Of a stretch of DNA of 64,000 nucleotides, positions 22,749-33,238 are shown piece by piece (positions within the stretch are counted from its first letter, which is position 1; the number at the start of each line of letters is the position of its first letter). Made by a program: the position numbers and the translations under genes. Source of the stretch: Rheum nobile. Lineage: Eukaryota; Streptophyta; Magnoliopsida; Caryophyllales; Polygonaceae. The notes beneath the pieces were generated by a model. That model searched no databases. It saw only the letters and a list, made by a program, of their open reading frames with translations, and was not told the DNA's origin. Where the stretch lies: positions 5,890,001-5,954,000 of the forward strand of contig WOAB01000619.1 of the NCBI GenBank assembly GCA_027886185.1, read 5' to 3'.

Positions 22749-25700
22749 CAATGTTCTAAAAATCCCCGCCTAGGGCCGCCTAGGCCCCGACTAGGCGCTA
22801 GGCGGTCACCCTTCGCCTAGGACCCGCCTAGATCCGCCTAGGCGAGAAGAATCCTCAAATATTGTGGAAGCTACAACATCTTAGAAGATGACGGATGCAT
22901 TAACATAATTTTGGGTTATGCTTTGTACAACAAGACCCATAATATAATACCAAATCTCATCCCAACATAGTTTAATAAAGATTAATGGATTTGGGAGAAC
23001 ATAATCAAATAATCACATGGAACATGCATTAATTTTTTGTAACACCCCGGGCCAGAGGTGCTACAGTGCCATAGTCCCGAAGGACTATAAGGCGGTTTTA
23101 AAAGAAAAAAAATCCAAAACTCTTCCAATTATATAAAAATCATCAACAATAATCCCTGTTCAAGATTGAATCAATACTTAAACCTGTCATCCAGTTTAAA
23201 TACATCAATTTATATCCAAAACACGGAAGCGAATACAACATTTTCAAATCCGATGCAAAACTAAATCTTTAACTGTGAAGACCAATCTGTGATCCAGAAC
23301 CCGCTTGTTGCTACTAACCTGCAAAGACCAGTTGACTGGTGGACCCGATACACCAGCCAACCGCGGCACGTAAACCGAAGTTGGTCAGTCTCGCGAAAGA
23401 CTGGTAAGACTCCTCAAGCCAAAACAGTTAAAAAATTCAGAGGTTTATCACAACAATCAAATAATACCAAACAAAACCATGCCACACCATATATATATAA
23501 TATCACTATCATATCAACCAACCAATATCGACCACACATCAAAACATAAACACACACTATCACATAACCATTCATTACCCCTCTTATCCAACTCTTCAAT
23601 ATACTAACATTACTTAATCCAACCTCAACCTCACCACAAGTATAAACGGATAAGACGATCCAATCCAAATTTACTAACACATCCAATCCATCTTTCTTTT
23701 TACTACTAACACCTCAATTATCAACTTTACAAAACATATATACATATATTACGATCAACACGTAACCAAGGCTAACCAAACATACCGAACTCACTACTGT
23801 ACTAACACATTCCAACCAACCTTCGCATCAACGAATACATAAGCACAAGCAAGACAATCATCACCTTATATAAACATGACAAAATAACGACCCAGGCCAG
23901 CCACCCTTCTGGTGCCGCCTGTTCGTTAACATGGGCCGCAACCCATACACCTCAACCCAACCCATATTGACCCACACCCTCAAGATGAGAAACCAACCTT
24001 CCTAATCAATCAACATAACCAACCTTCTCAAACAATTCACAACAAGATCCAACAACCACTACCAATGGACAACAATAGCCCACAACCACCACTAACAACA
24101 ATCAACAAACGACTACTAACTACAACCAACCGACAACCAAAGTCTAACACAAAACCAATAATCAAACACCCCACCAATATTCGCAAACAAAACCATTAAC
24201 TAAGCACACAACCAATAATCAAGCACACAACCCAAAACCGATCACACAACCACCCACACACACAATCCAACACATAACTGTCAACACACACACACGTCCA
24301 CACACACAATCCAACACACAACTACCAACACACACAAGTGTCAACACACACAACTGCACACACACACATGTCAACACCCACAGTCTAACACACACAGATG
24401 TCAATTCACACACAATCCAACACACACAACTGTCAATACATACAATTGGCAACACACACAATCCAACACCCGATCCAAACTCCGATCCTACCTCCAATCC
24501 AACCCACCATCGGATGGGACTTTCAACCATCCAACCTAGCCTTAACCAACGGAGGTCACACCCTCACGCGGTCAGATGAGGTCACACCCTCACCCCGACT
24601 CCATAACCAACCATCACCAATCCACCAACCACCCACCACCGGATGAGACTTTCAACCATCCAACCTAGCCTTAACCAACAGAGGTCACACCCTCACGCGG
24701 TCGGATGAGGTCACACCCTCACCCCGGCTCCATAACCAACCATCACCAATCCACCAACAACCCACCACCTATCACGATCAACCCGCAATCAAACACAACA
24801 CACGATAACTAATATCATATAACGGAATTTCACCATCAAGTTAATCAACAACCAATCACAATTAGTCACAAATGACTACCACGTCAATATTTAATCAGAC
24901 ACAACCCGAAACAAATACTAACACACGCACACACACATGCACACACATATTCACACACTTTCAAACAATCACAATTAATTACCATTAGTCACGATTGACT
25001 ACCACGTCAACATTTAATCAAACACAACACGAGACAAATACTAACACACACACATTCAACCAAGTAACTCCACAATCGATAATCCAAATTAACATACTCA
25101 GACAAGAGTAAAATCAATTACTGAACAAGATAAGATGCGAAAGTAATTTTATAAAAAAAAATACGAAGGGTTAGCAAGAATCATCTTGCCTTAAACTCGA
25201 CAACCACGACCTCAGAGACCTCAAACCAACTCGAACGAACCTGCGAAATCAATCCGAGCAAATCCCTGGCATTAATTACTCATATCGAGTCACAATTAAT
25301 AAACCCCCAATTTCAAACCCTAAAATCATACCTTCAAAATTCAATTCAGCAAACCCCCACCAAAATCAACCCAATTGCTCCAAACAAAGTGTGGGCTGCA
25401 CAGATTCAACAAAAACTCAATCAAACAATTATAAGTGTTGTCCAATACCCCCTGCAATTCAGCCAAATCTGCACACACGAAGGTCCAGTAGCACTCGGTT
25501 GCCCCAAAAATTCAGATCGAAGGAAAGAAAACCCTTCCCACCAACAATACCTTGTCATTTGCTGAACTCGCCACCGGTTTGAGCTTCCCGTTCGTCGGAA
25601 AATCAGTCCACCAACAGCAACAACTGCAGCAACAGTAGTAGCGGTCCGGTCTACAGCAGCAGTGGCTCGATCTTCAGCAGCGATTCGCACCGTAGCTAGT

Positions 25701-26074
25701 TCGCACATCAACTGGCTCTTCTCGCCTCAGGGAAAGGGAGCGGTGGCGATAGCGGTGGCCGGGTCGAGCTCGCCGGCGGGATGAATGGCTGAACACGGAA
25801 GGGAGTTGGAGAAGGAGACGCGAGCTGCTCCGCTGGAAGGCTCACAGGAGACGAAGACGAGGGTCGATCCCCAATTTTACCCCCTTTTCTGATTTTTCTT
25901 CCCCAAATATGATTTTAAAGAAGTCCAAAAATTTTTATTTACCATTTTGCCATTTCTATAACCTTTGGGGTATTTCATTTTTAGTCCGCCTAGGCCCCCG
26001 CCTAGCCGCCTAGGCGCTAGGCCCCCCCCCCCCCCTCACCGCCCAGCTCCCGCCTAGCGACTTTTAGAACATTG
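22749..26074. mobile_element. Non-autonomous hAT element, interrupted by a solo LTR
   Basis: The ends CAATGTTCTAAAAAT... and ...ACTTTTAGAACATTG are terminal inverted repeats, flanked by an exact 8 bp duplication (ATTGTAGT). An 8 bp duplication is diagnostic of hAT elements. Subterminal DNA is built from CGCCTAGGC/CTAGGCG blocks (22768-22848 and 25985-26058). Without the solo LTR and one copy of its target duplication the element is about 380 bp with no coding content, so it is a hAT MITE. Its insertion splits LINE ORF2. Confidence 0.85.
23038..25977 (-). mobile_element. Solo LTR of a Ty3/gypsy element
   Basis: On the minus strand it starts TGAAATACCCCAAAGG (25977) and ends CGGGGTGTTACA (23038), 2940 bp, with TTTTT on both sides as the 5 bp duplication. 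The start is that of the LTRs at 28452 and 33239, but the body has diverged. No internal region or second LTR is present, so LTR-LTR recombination removed the rest. The CA-rich frames at 24219-24646 are simple-sequence by-products. Confidence 0.9.
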
Positions 26075-26082
26075 ATTGTAGT

Positions 26083-28446
26083 GGATATTATTTGTTTAGA
26101 TATCTGAGTTGGTAGAATTTGTTAAATCTTTTCCTTCTTCCAGGTATTATTTGGTAGAATGAAATCTGCTACCAAAGCATCTTTATTCTGAGTTGGTTGT
26201 ATGTTGATAATGTCACATAATGGAGTTGTGGAGAACCATCTATTAGTCCATAATTTAATGGTTCTACCATTGCCAACTTGCCAAATGAGTCCTTTTTTGA
26301 ATTCATCCAGAATTTCAAACATTTTGGACCACTGCCAAGAATAGTTTCCTTGTTTCTCATAGTGTAAGATATGTTGTGTTTTTAGGTATTTTTCGGTTAT
26401 AAGTTTTACCCAAAAATTGTCTGGTTCGGCCAAGATTTTCCACAATAATTTAAATTGTAGTGCTTTGTTCATATCCTTTGCTTTTCTCAATCCAAGTCCT
26501 CCTTGTTGAGTTGGTTTACAAATCTTTTCCTAGCCTATAAGAGGTTTGTATGAGTGGTCCTTATTCCAGAAAAAAAAATTGTTTAGTTTATCCAGTTCAT
26601 TATGAGTGTGTGTTGGTAACATGAAACTCTGCATCAGGTAGTTAGGTCTAGACGCAAGATTCGCTTTGATTAGTGTTGTTCGCCCTGCTTGAGATAAGGA
26701 ATTTGCTTTCCATTTAGTTAGTTGTTGTTGTGTACTAATCAAAAGATCAACAAAGGTATTAGAATTGACCATACCATTAATGATAGGACATCCTAGATAT
26801 TTTTCAAGGGATATCATGTTTGTTATTGTAAGTATTCCTTGGATTGCCATTTTTTTTGTAGTGGTAACCTTCTTTGTAACTTGGAAGGCAGATTTATAGA
26901 AGTTTACTTTTTGTCTAGATATTTTACAGTATTCATCCACTATATCCTTGATATCTTTACAGTTTTATTGTTTGGCTTTTGAGAATATCATAATGTCATC
27001 CGCAAAAGCCAAAAAAGGAATCCGAGTTCCATGTCTAGAGATTTGAAAACCGATAGGTTTTCGAGGTCTATCAGATGCTCGTTGTAGTTTTCAAGCTAGG
27101 ATTTCAGATCCTAAAATAAAGAGAAAGGGTGATAAGGGGTCTCCCTGTCTAAGTCCTCTTGGTGGTTTGAAAATTTCCGTAGGGCCATTGTTGACTAGCA
27201 CTGAGAATGAGACAGTCGTAATACATTATTTAATCCAGTTGATAAATTTTTCATGGAATCCAAATTTTTTCATGATTTGGATAATAAATATCCATTCAAT
27301 TCTATCATAGGATTTTTCCATGTCTAGTTTAAGAGCTATGAATCATTTGGTTCCTTGTTTTGATTTAAAGGAATGAAAAATTTCATGAGCTATTAAAATG
27401 TTATCTTGAATAGCTCTATTTGCTACAAAGGCTCCTTGCAAAGGATGGGTTAATTTTTCCATAGTAGTTTTCCGTCTGGTTGTTAATATTTTCGATATAA
27501 TCTTATAAATTGTAGAGCATAGACTAATAGGTCTATAATGGTTTATAGAGTTCGGATTATCGCATTTTGGTATTAACGATATAAATGTATGATTGATTTG
27601 TTTGAGTAATTTTTTTGATAGGAAAAAACTCTTAACTGCTTGAATGACAGAAGGACCTATAATATCCCAGTACTTTTGATAGAATTCTACTGTCATACCA
27701 TCTGGTCTTGGAGATTTATCCGGCCCAATGTCAAAAACAGCCTTTCTAATCTCTTCATTAGAGACATTTCTTATTAGTTCTATGTTTTCCTCTGTTGAGA
27801 TTTCAGATTGAATTAGTTCAAGGTTCTCTCGAAGTAAGCTCTCATTCATTTGTTCACTTCTGAATCTTTTTATGAAATCATTCCTGATTTCATTTCTAAT
27901 ATTTTCTTCACCAATAATGCTAGTTCCCTCTTGGGTTTTGATTTCCTTTATGATTTTTCTATTTCTTCTTCCACTCGCTATTTTGTGAAAATAGCTGGCA
28001 TTATTATCATTGTATTTGATGTGTTTAACTTTAGCTCTTTGATTCCAGAAAATCTTTTGGAAGCCAAGTAGTTTTTTTTTCAATAAGTCTGTTTTGTTTT
28101 GTAATGAGATCATTGTTGGGGTTTGTACAAATCGCAATCTGAATGTCAGATAGTTGTTGTTCTATAGTTTGTAGTTGGGTAAACACATTACCAAATGTAG
28201 TTTTATTCCAAATCTTTGCATGTTTTTTGAGTAATTTTGTCTTGGAAACTAGATTATACATCCTAGATCCATGATAATTTGTTCGTCAAGCTTGTTTAAC
28301 CACATTTCTAAAATCCTTTCTAGTCATCTAGATTTTTTCAAATTTGAATGGTTATTTTTTAATAGGAATATTCGATGCAAGATCGATTGTTATAGGGCAG
28401 TGATCTGAACTGGTAAATGCAAAATGTTTGGTACAAATATTTGGAT
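26083..28446 (-). pseudogene. LINE ORF2 middle part: reverse transcriptase
   Basis: The minus-strand frames 28031-28261, 27343-28137, 26530-26940 and 26122-26490 join, through stops, into an L1 reverse transcriptase. Motifs include DKSPRPDGMTVEFYQKYW, NHYRPISLCSTIYKIISKIL, HPLQGAFVANRAIQDNIL, GLRQGDPLSPFLFIL and FLAFADDIMIF (the FADD site, near 27000), then the thumb (KYLGCPIINGMV). Stops and frame changes lie near 27342, 27225, 27095 and 26970. The 5' continuation is beyond the gypsy insertion, at 36574. Confidence 0.85.
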
Positions 28447-28451
28447 ACCAT
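28447..28451 (+). repeat. 5 bp target duplication of the gypsy element (left)
   Basis: ACCAT is repeated at 36569-36573. Confidence 0.9.
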
Positions 28452-28558
28452 TGAAATACCCCAAAGGTTATAAAAATGGCAAAATGGTAAAAACAATTTT
28501 TACCGAGACTATTAAGTCTGGAAAATGGGTAAATTAAAGGGTTAATTATTACTTTGAC

Positions 28559-28566
28559 TATATAAG
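28559..28566 (+). promoter_or_regulatory. LTR TATA box
   Basis: TATATAAG lies about 40 bases before the GC-rich gene-like block. The identical box in the 3' LTR is at 33346-33353. Confidence 0.5.
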
Positions 28567-28599
28567 TCAACAAAGCTGAAATTGGGGAGGAAGGAAATC

Positions 28600-29400
28600 A
28601 AGAAAGGGGCGAACGCAGGACCCCGAACTTCGTCTCCTTCGTGAAGCTCCCACTGCGCAGCTGTGCTCCTTCCGACTCCCTGCCCAACCGCTTCTCCTCC
28701 GGCGAGCTTGACCCGGACCACCGCCGTTCGTCTCCTCTTCCTCCTCTGTTTGCTGGACAGCTCGCTGGTGTTCATTGCAGTTCGTGGCTGTTGTTGCTGC
28801 ATTTTGCTGCTGGGGTTATGCTCGCTGTTGTTGGGTTGTGCCGCCGTCGCCACTGCTGGTGGTCGCTGCTGTACTCCGATGACGAGAGGGGGGCGATTCC
28901 GGTGACTGTGGTTGCTGGTGTGCGAATTCCCCACTGAAGACGGAGTTGTTGTCGTCACATCCTGTTGCTCGGTGGTGCGGTGTTGTTGAGCTGCTGTCCG
29001 GTGTAGTTGGTTCGTGTGGTGGCTAGGGTTGTCGACAAGGTAAGCTGATGAGTTAAGGGTTAATTCGATTTTGGCTGAATTTTTGTATGTGTTCGAATTG
29101 ATATTGTGTGGTTCGAATTGATGTTGTATAGTGGTCCAAATTGATGTTGATTTATCCTTCGTGGGCAGTGGAAGAGCAATTTCGTGAGCCATTGGGTTGA
29201 TTTTTGTAGGTGTGATTGCTGAATTTTGTGAAGGTATTATTTAGGGTTTGAATTTGGGGGTTTTTCTAGTTGTGGCTTGGTATGAATTTAACGCCAGGGT
29301 TTTGCTCGGATTGATTTCGCAGGTTCGTTCGAGTGGTTTGGAGACCTCTGGGGTCGTTGCGGTTCGACTTGAGGCAAGATGATCCTTGCTAACTTATATA
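28600..29400 (+). other. Gene-like leader inside the LTR: exon, GT-AG intron, exon
   Basis: Downstream of the TATA box is a GC-rich 400-base block with an open plus frame (98 codons, 28641-28937). A strong splice donor CAAG|GTAAG (29040) and an acceptor TTTCGCAG|G (29321-29322) would remove a 283-base intron. The same sites occur in the 3' LTR (33827 and 34108-34109), and parts are visible in the solo LTR. The frame resembles no protein I know, and reading frames are open on both strands, so it may be a spliced non-coding leader. Confidence 0.35.
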
Positions 29401-29576
29401 TTTTTTATAAATTGATTTATGCTTAATTTATTTCATAATTAAGTTTACCGTTGCTTGGTTGAATATGGATATGTGCGTGTGATATGATTTGTCTTGTATC
29501 GTATTTGATTAAATGTTGACGTGGTAGTCAATTGTGACTAAATGTGAATGATTGTTGTTGATAGTGTCTGTTGACA

Positions 29577-29790
29577 CGTGTGTGTGTGTTGGATTGAATG
29601 TGTGTGTGTGTGTATGGATCGTATGTGTGTGTTGGATTGAATGTGTGTGTGTGTGTGTGGATCGTATGTGTGTGTTGGATTGAATGTGTGGGTGTGTGTG
29701 TGTGTGTGGATCGTATGTGTGTGTTGGATTGAATGTGTGTATGCATGTGTTGGATTGTGTGTGCGTGAATGTGTGGGTACATTAGTAATT
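29577..29790 (+). repeat. GT microsatellite with ggatcgtatgtgtgtgttgg units
   Basis: Runs of (GT)n are interrupted by a repeated ttggattgaatgtg block. A counterpart with a different number of units is at 34365-34580. Long His/Thr frames on the opposite strand come from this. Confidence 0.9.
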
Positions 29791-30030
29791 GTCCCGTGTT
29801 GTAGATGGACTGATGTGGTTTGATTGGATTATTGATTTTAAAGTTACTTGGGTGAATATATATATGTGTGTGATATTGTGTGATGATGTGTGTGTGAGGA
29901 TATGTGATAATGTGTGATGTTGTGTGTGTGATGATATGTGATAATGTGTGATGAGGTGTGGTTATGTGATTTTGACTGTCGTCGTGTTGTTTGATTGGTT
30001 GGTATGGTGATGGATAGTGGGTTTTGGAGG

Positions 30031-30303
30031 TTGTGAATTGTCTCACCTTGGTGATGTGGGGGTGGAGACAGAGATGTTGTGAATTGTCTCACCTTGGTGA
30101 TGTGGGGGTGGAGACGGAGATGTTGTGAATTGTCTCACCTTGGTGATGTGGGGGTGGAGACAGAGATGTTGTAAATTGTCTCACCTTGGTGATGTGGGGG
30201 TGGAGACGGAGATGTTGTGAATTGTCTCACCTTGGTGATGTGGGGGTGGAGACGGAGATGTTGTGAATTGTCTCACCCGGTGATGTGGTGGTGGAGACGG
30301 AGG
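30031..30303 (+). repeat. 46 bp tandem repeat, six units
   Basis: Each unit contains ttgtgaattgtctcacc and gatgtgggggtggagac. The counterpart in the 3' LTR is at about 34832-35104. Confidence 0.9.
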
Positions 30304-31778
30304 TTGGATTGGAGGTGTTGGTGGTTGTGTGTGTTGGTTATGTGTTGAATGTTGGTTGTGTACTTGATTAAGTGGTTGTGTTAATGATATTGGTTGTGTA
30401 CCTGAATACGTGGATTTGTGATGAATGTTGATTATGTACTTGACTAAGTGGTTGTGTTGGTAATTTGGTTGTATGTTGATAATTGAGTTATGTTGGATGT
30501 TGATTGTTATTAGTTGTGGTTGTGGGCCATTGTTGGCCATTGGTTGTGGTTGTTAAATTACGTGTGTTTAGTGGTTGATTGTATCTGGTCAAGGTGGTAA
30601 TTTCTGTTGGTATGGTTGTTGGTAGCTAGTGGGTTATGAAGCTCGGTTGCGTTGATTGAGTGTTTAGATTGGTTTCCCATCTTGAGGGTGTGAGCCAATA
30701 CAAGTTGAGTTTGATGTATGAGTTGTACTCTAGGGTGACGAACCGGCGACACCAGAAGGGTGGCTGGCCTGGACCGTTATTTAGGTTATGATTGTGTTAT
30801 GTGATAATTATCTCGTTGATGCTTATGTGTTTGTGGATGTGCAGGTTAATTGAATTTGTTGTGTAGTGCAGTAGTGAGTTCAGTCTTATTGGTTAGCTTT
30901 GGTTGTAAGTCGGTAATAAGAGATTGTGTATGTGCATGGAGTTGCATTGGAGGTATTAGTATTGAAGAGGAAGTTGGATTGGACCGTTCTATTCGTTTAT
31001 GCTTGTGATGAGTTTGAGGTTGGATAGAAAGAGGTTAGTATCGTGTAGAGTTGAATAAGGATGAGTAATGGTTGATTTATGTGATAGCTTGTGTTATGTT
31101 GTGTTTTGATGTGTGATTGGATAGTTGGTTTAGGTGTTGAGAGTCTCGCCGGTGATGGGTTGGAATGAATTGTGTTGGAGTTATTGCGTTTAAGAGTTGA
31201 GCTCTTTTGGTTGTATGGTCGGATAATGTGTTGGTATATATATATATATATCTTATTTTGGTTGAATTGATTGATATTATATTGATTGTTATTGTTTGAA
31301 CTGTTTGGGCTCGGCTAGTCTTGCCATAGTCTTTCAAAAGACTGACCAACCTCGGTTTACGTGCCATGGTTGGCTGGGGTATCGGGTCCCCCAGTCAATC
31401 AGGCTTTGCAGATTTAGCGCCAGCAAGGAGGATCCTGATCACCGTCGGTTTTGGAGTCGAGAACTCTACTTTTGGTTTGAGACTTTGACTTGATTGTATG
31501 TATCGTTTTGGTTTTGGACCTTGAAGTGGTCGAACTTGTTGTATTGGCTTTTGACTTTTGGTCTTTGGTTGTTGGTTTCTGGTTTGTAAATTGTAGTACT
31601 TTCTGTATGTTAAGTTGATTATGGTTTCAACTTTGGACAGGTTTTACAAGTTTTTCCACTGTGCTGCTTTTGGTATATATTATGTATGGGATATGTTTGC
31701 AAATTTTTATTTCACCCGCCTTATAGTCCTTCGGGACTATGGCACTATAGCACCTCTGGCCCGGGGTGTTACAGAAGT

Positions 31779-31790
31779 TGGTATCAGAGC
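31779..31790 (+). promoter_or_regulatory. Primer-binding site (initiator-Met tRNA)
   Basis: TGGTATCAGAGC lies five bases after the 5' LTR. Confidence 0.9.
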
Positions 31791-33224
31791 TCTTTTCAAA
31801 AATGTTGTCTTTCATAGTTTTCAACTTGGGAATTTCTATACGTTGTTGTTGTGAATGATCGTGTGATCAGGAACCCTTGCTGTCAACCTGTAGTGAGTTG
31901 TGTTGGTAAGTAAGTATTGGTTGTTTGTGATGTTTTATGCTAATATTTATATGTTGAGTATTGATGATTAATTTCATATGCGATGGTTAATGTTGTTAAG
32001 TAAATTTAAATGGTGCGTTCCCTGGTAAGTGGGACGTGCTAGAGATTGAAAAGGTATGAGTATGGTAGAGGATGAGGCCGTTGGGCTTATCGTCAAGAGG
32101 TTGAGTCCGGTAACTAATGATAGGGTATGAAGAAGTTGTATGCTGCTATAGTTGTCAAGAATGAGAAGGCAGTTAGAGCGCTTTCAGATATGGTTGTGTT
32201 CCGAGATGGAATCTCGATGGTGAGACTCAGCTGTGCAACCATTGAGTAGTATGTTGATGAGTGTTTGATTATGGAAACTGCTATAGATGTTTTTGATCAG
32301 ATTATTGATGCTTGACGTAGTAAGGAACAGAGAACTCAGTTGTATCTGAAAAAGTAGGATTTTTCGACAATGGGTTCGGTTGAGTTGAGGAACAGAATGT
32401 GCATATGACTGTAGGAAGATGATAGTTATTGTAACAACAGATAAGGGTTTAGTGCACGTGTTTGAGGGTTATGATCCTAATTACTCTGACAGAATTGTTG
32501 TGCGGCGACAGCTGTAAAATTGTTAAGAAAAGGTTATGTCGGTTATCTGTGTATGACTGAGAATTTTGAATGGGACAGGTTATGTCAGGAAAGAGTTTCG
32601 AAGAACTCAGGAAGAGTTGATTAATGTGTCAGTGTTGGTTATACCGCAGGGAACAGAAAGGTTGTTATCTAAAGTGATGTGTCTGAGCAGGGTCTGGGTT
32701 GCGTTTTGATGCAGAATGGAAAGGTCATTGCGTATGCTTTTCGTCAGTTCAAATTGTATAAGAGAGAGTTGAACATGAGATACAGATGGTTGCCAGAAGT
32801 GATTGAGGATTATGGAAAAGATATTGTGTATCAATCAGAAAGGGGTACCGTGGTTGCTGATGCTTTGTGTAGGAAGTCGACTCTCGAGCATGTGGTTGCT
32901 TGTCAGACAGTTCAGTCGGGATTGCAACAAGAGTTGGTGAATGGTGAAAGTGAAATTGATTTGGGAAAGAGAGAACACAGCTGAATGCGATGGAAGTTAA
33001 GTAAGATATGCATTGATATTGCTCAGGAAAGGGTGTTCGGATTTTTGTTCAGGAAGATGGAGTATTGTGATTTCAGATCGGTTATGTGTGTTGGCTGATA
33101 AAGAGATCAGAGAGTCAATTCTCCATGAAGGTTATTCTTCGGTAAGTCTTGTATATTCTGGAATCAGTTATGAGAGATCAATGTCCGAACCTGTTTGATC
33201 TTAGTTTCGAGGACGAAACTCCTA
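31791..33224 (+). pseudogene. Residual interior with RNase H fragment of gypsy pol
   Basis: Frame 32679-32984 reads SEQGLGCVLMQNGKVIAYAF and then ELNMRYRW...TVVADALCRKS. These are the start and the end of a gypsy RNase H domain. About 55 residues between them, including the catalytic centre, are absent. Upstream, 32630-32660 has a VIPQGTE-like end of the RT region. Downstream, integrase is missing and the sequence jumps to the pol tail before the PPT. Gag, protease and most of RT cannot be found. This is multiple internal deletion, not just point decay. Confidence 0.75.
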
Positions 33225-33238
33225 TAAGGGAGGGAGAA
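33225..33238 (+). promoter_or_regulatory. Polypurine tract
   Basis: TAAGGGAGGGAGAA is directly before the 3' LTR. Confidence 0.85.

Larger units (their letters stand above)
28452..31773 (+). repeat. 5' LTR of the large gypsy element
   Basis: It contains a TATA box (TATATAAG, 28559-28566), a GC-rich gene-like block (28600-29040), a GT microsatellite (29577-29790), six 46 bp tandem units (30031-30303), and a 3' end ccggggtgttaca. Confidence 0.9.

Noticed and set aside
24219..24646. 103- and 82-codon frames on both strands
   Set aside because: They come from CA/GT simple sequence inside the solo LTR.
29528..30092. 172- and 82-codon His/Thr-rich frames (and counterparts at 34315-34893)
   Set aside because: They are translations of the GT microsatellite and 46 bp repeats of the LTR.
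30031..30303. Regular repeats resembling a CRISPR array
   Set aside because: Units are contiguous tandem copies without unique spacers, in a plant LTR. The same holds for the 41 bp arrays at 17892-20496.
31779..31790. Possible tRNA gene piece
   Set aside because: It is the primer-binding site. No cloverleaf or further tRNA sequence follows.
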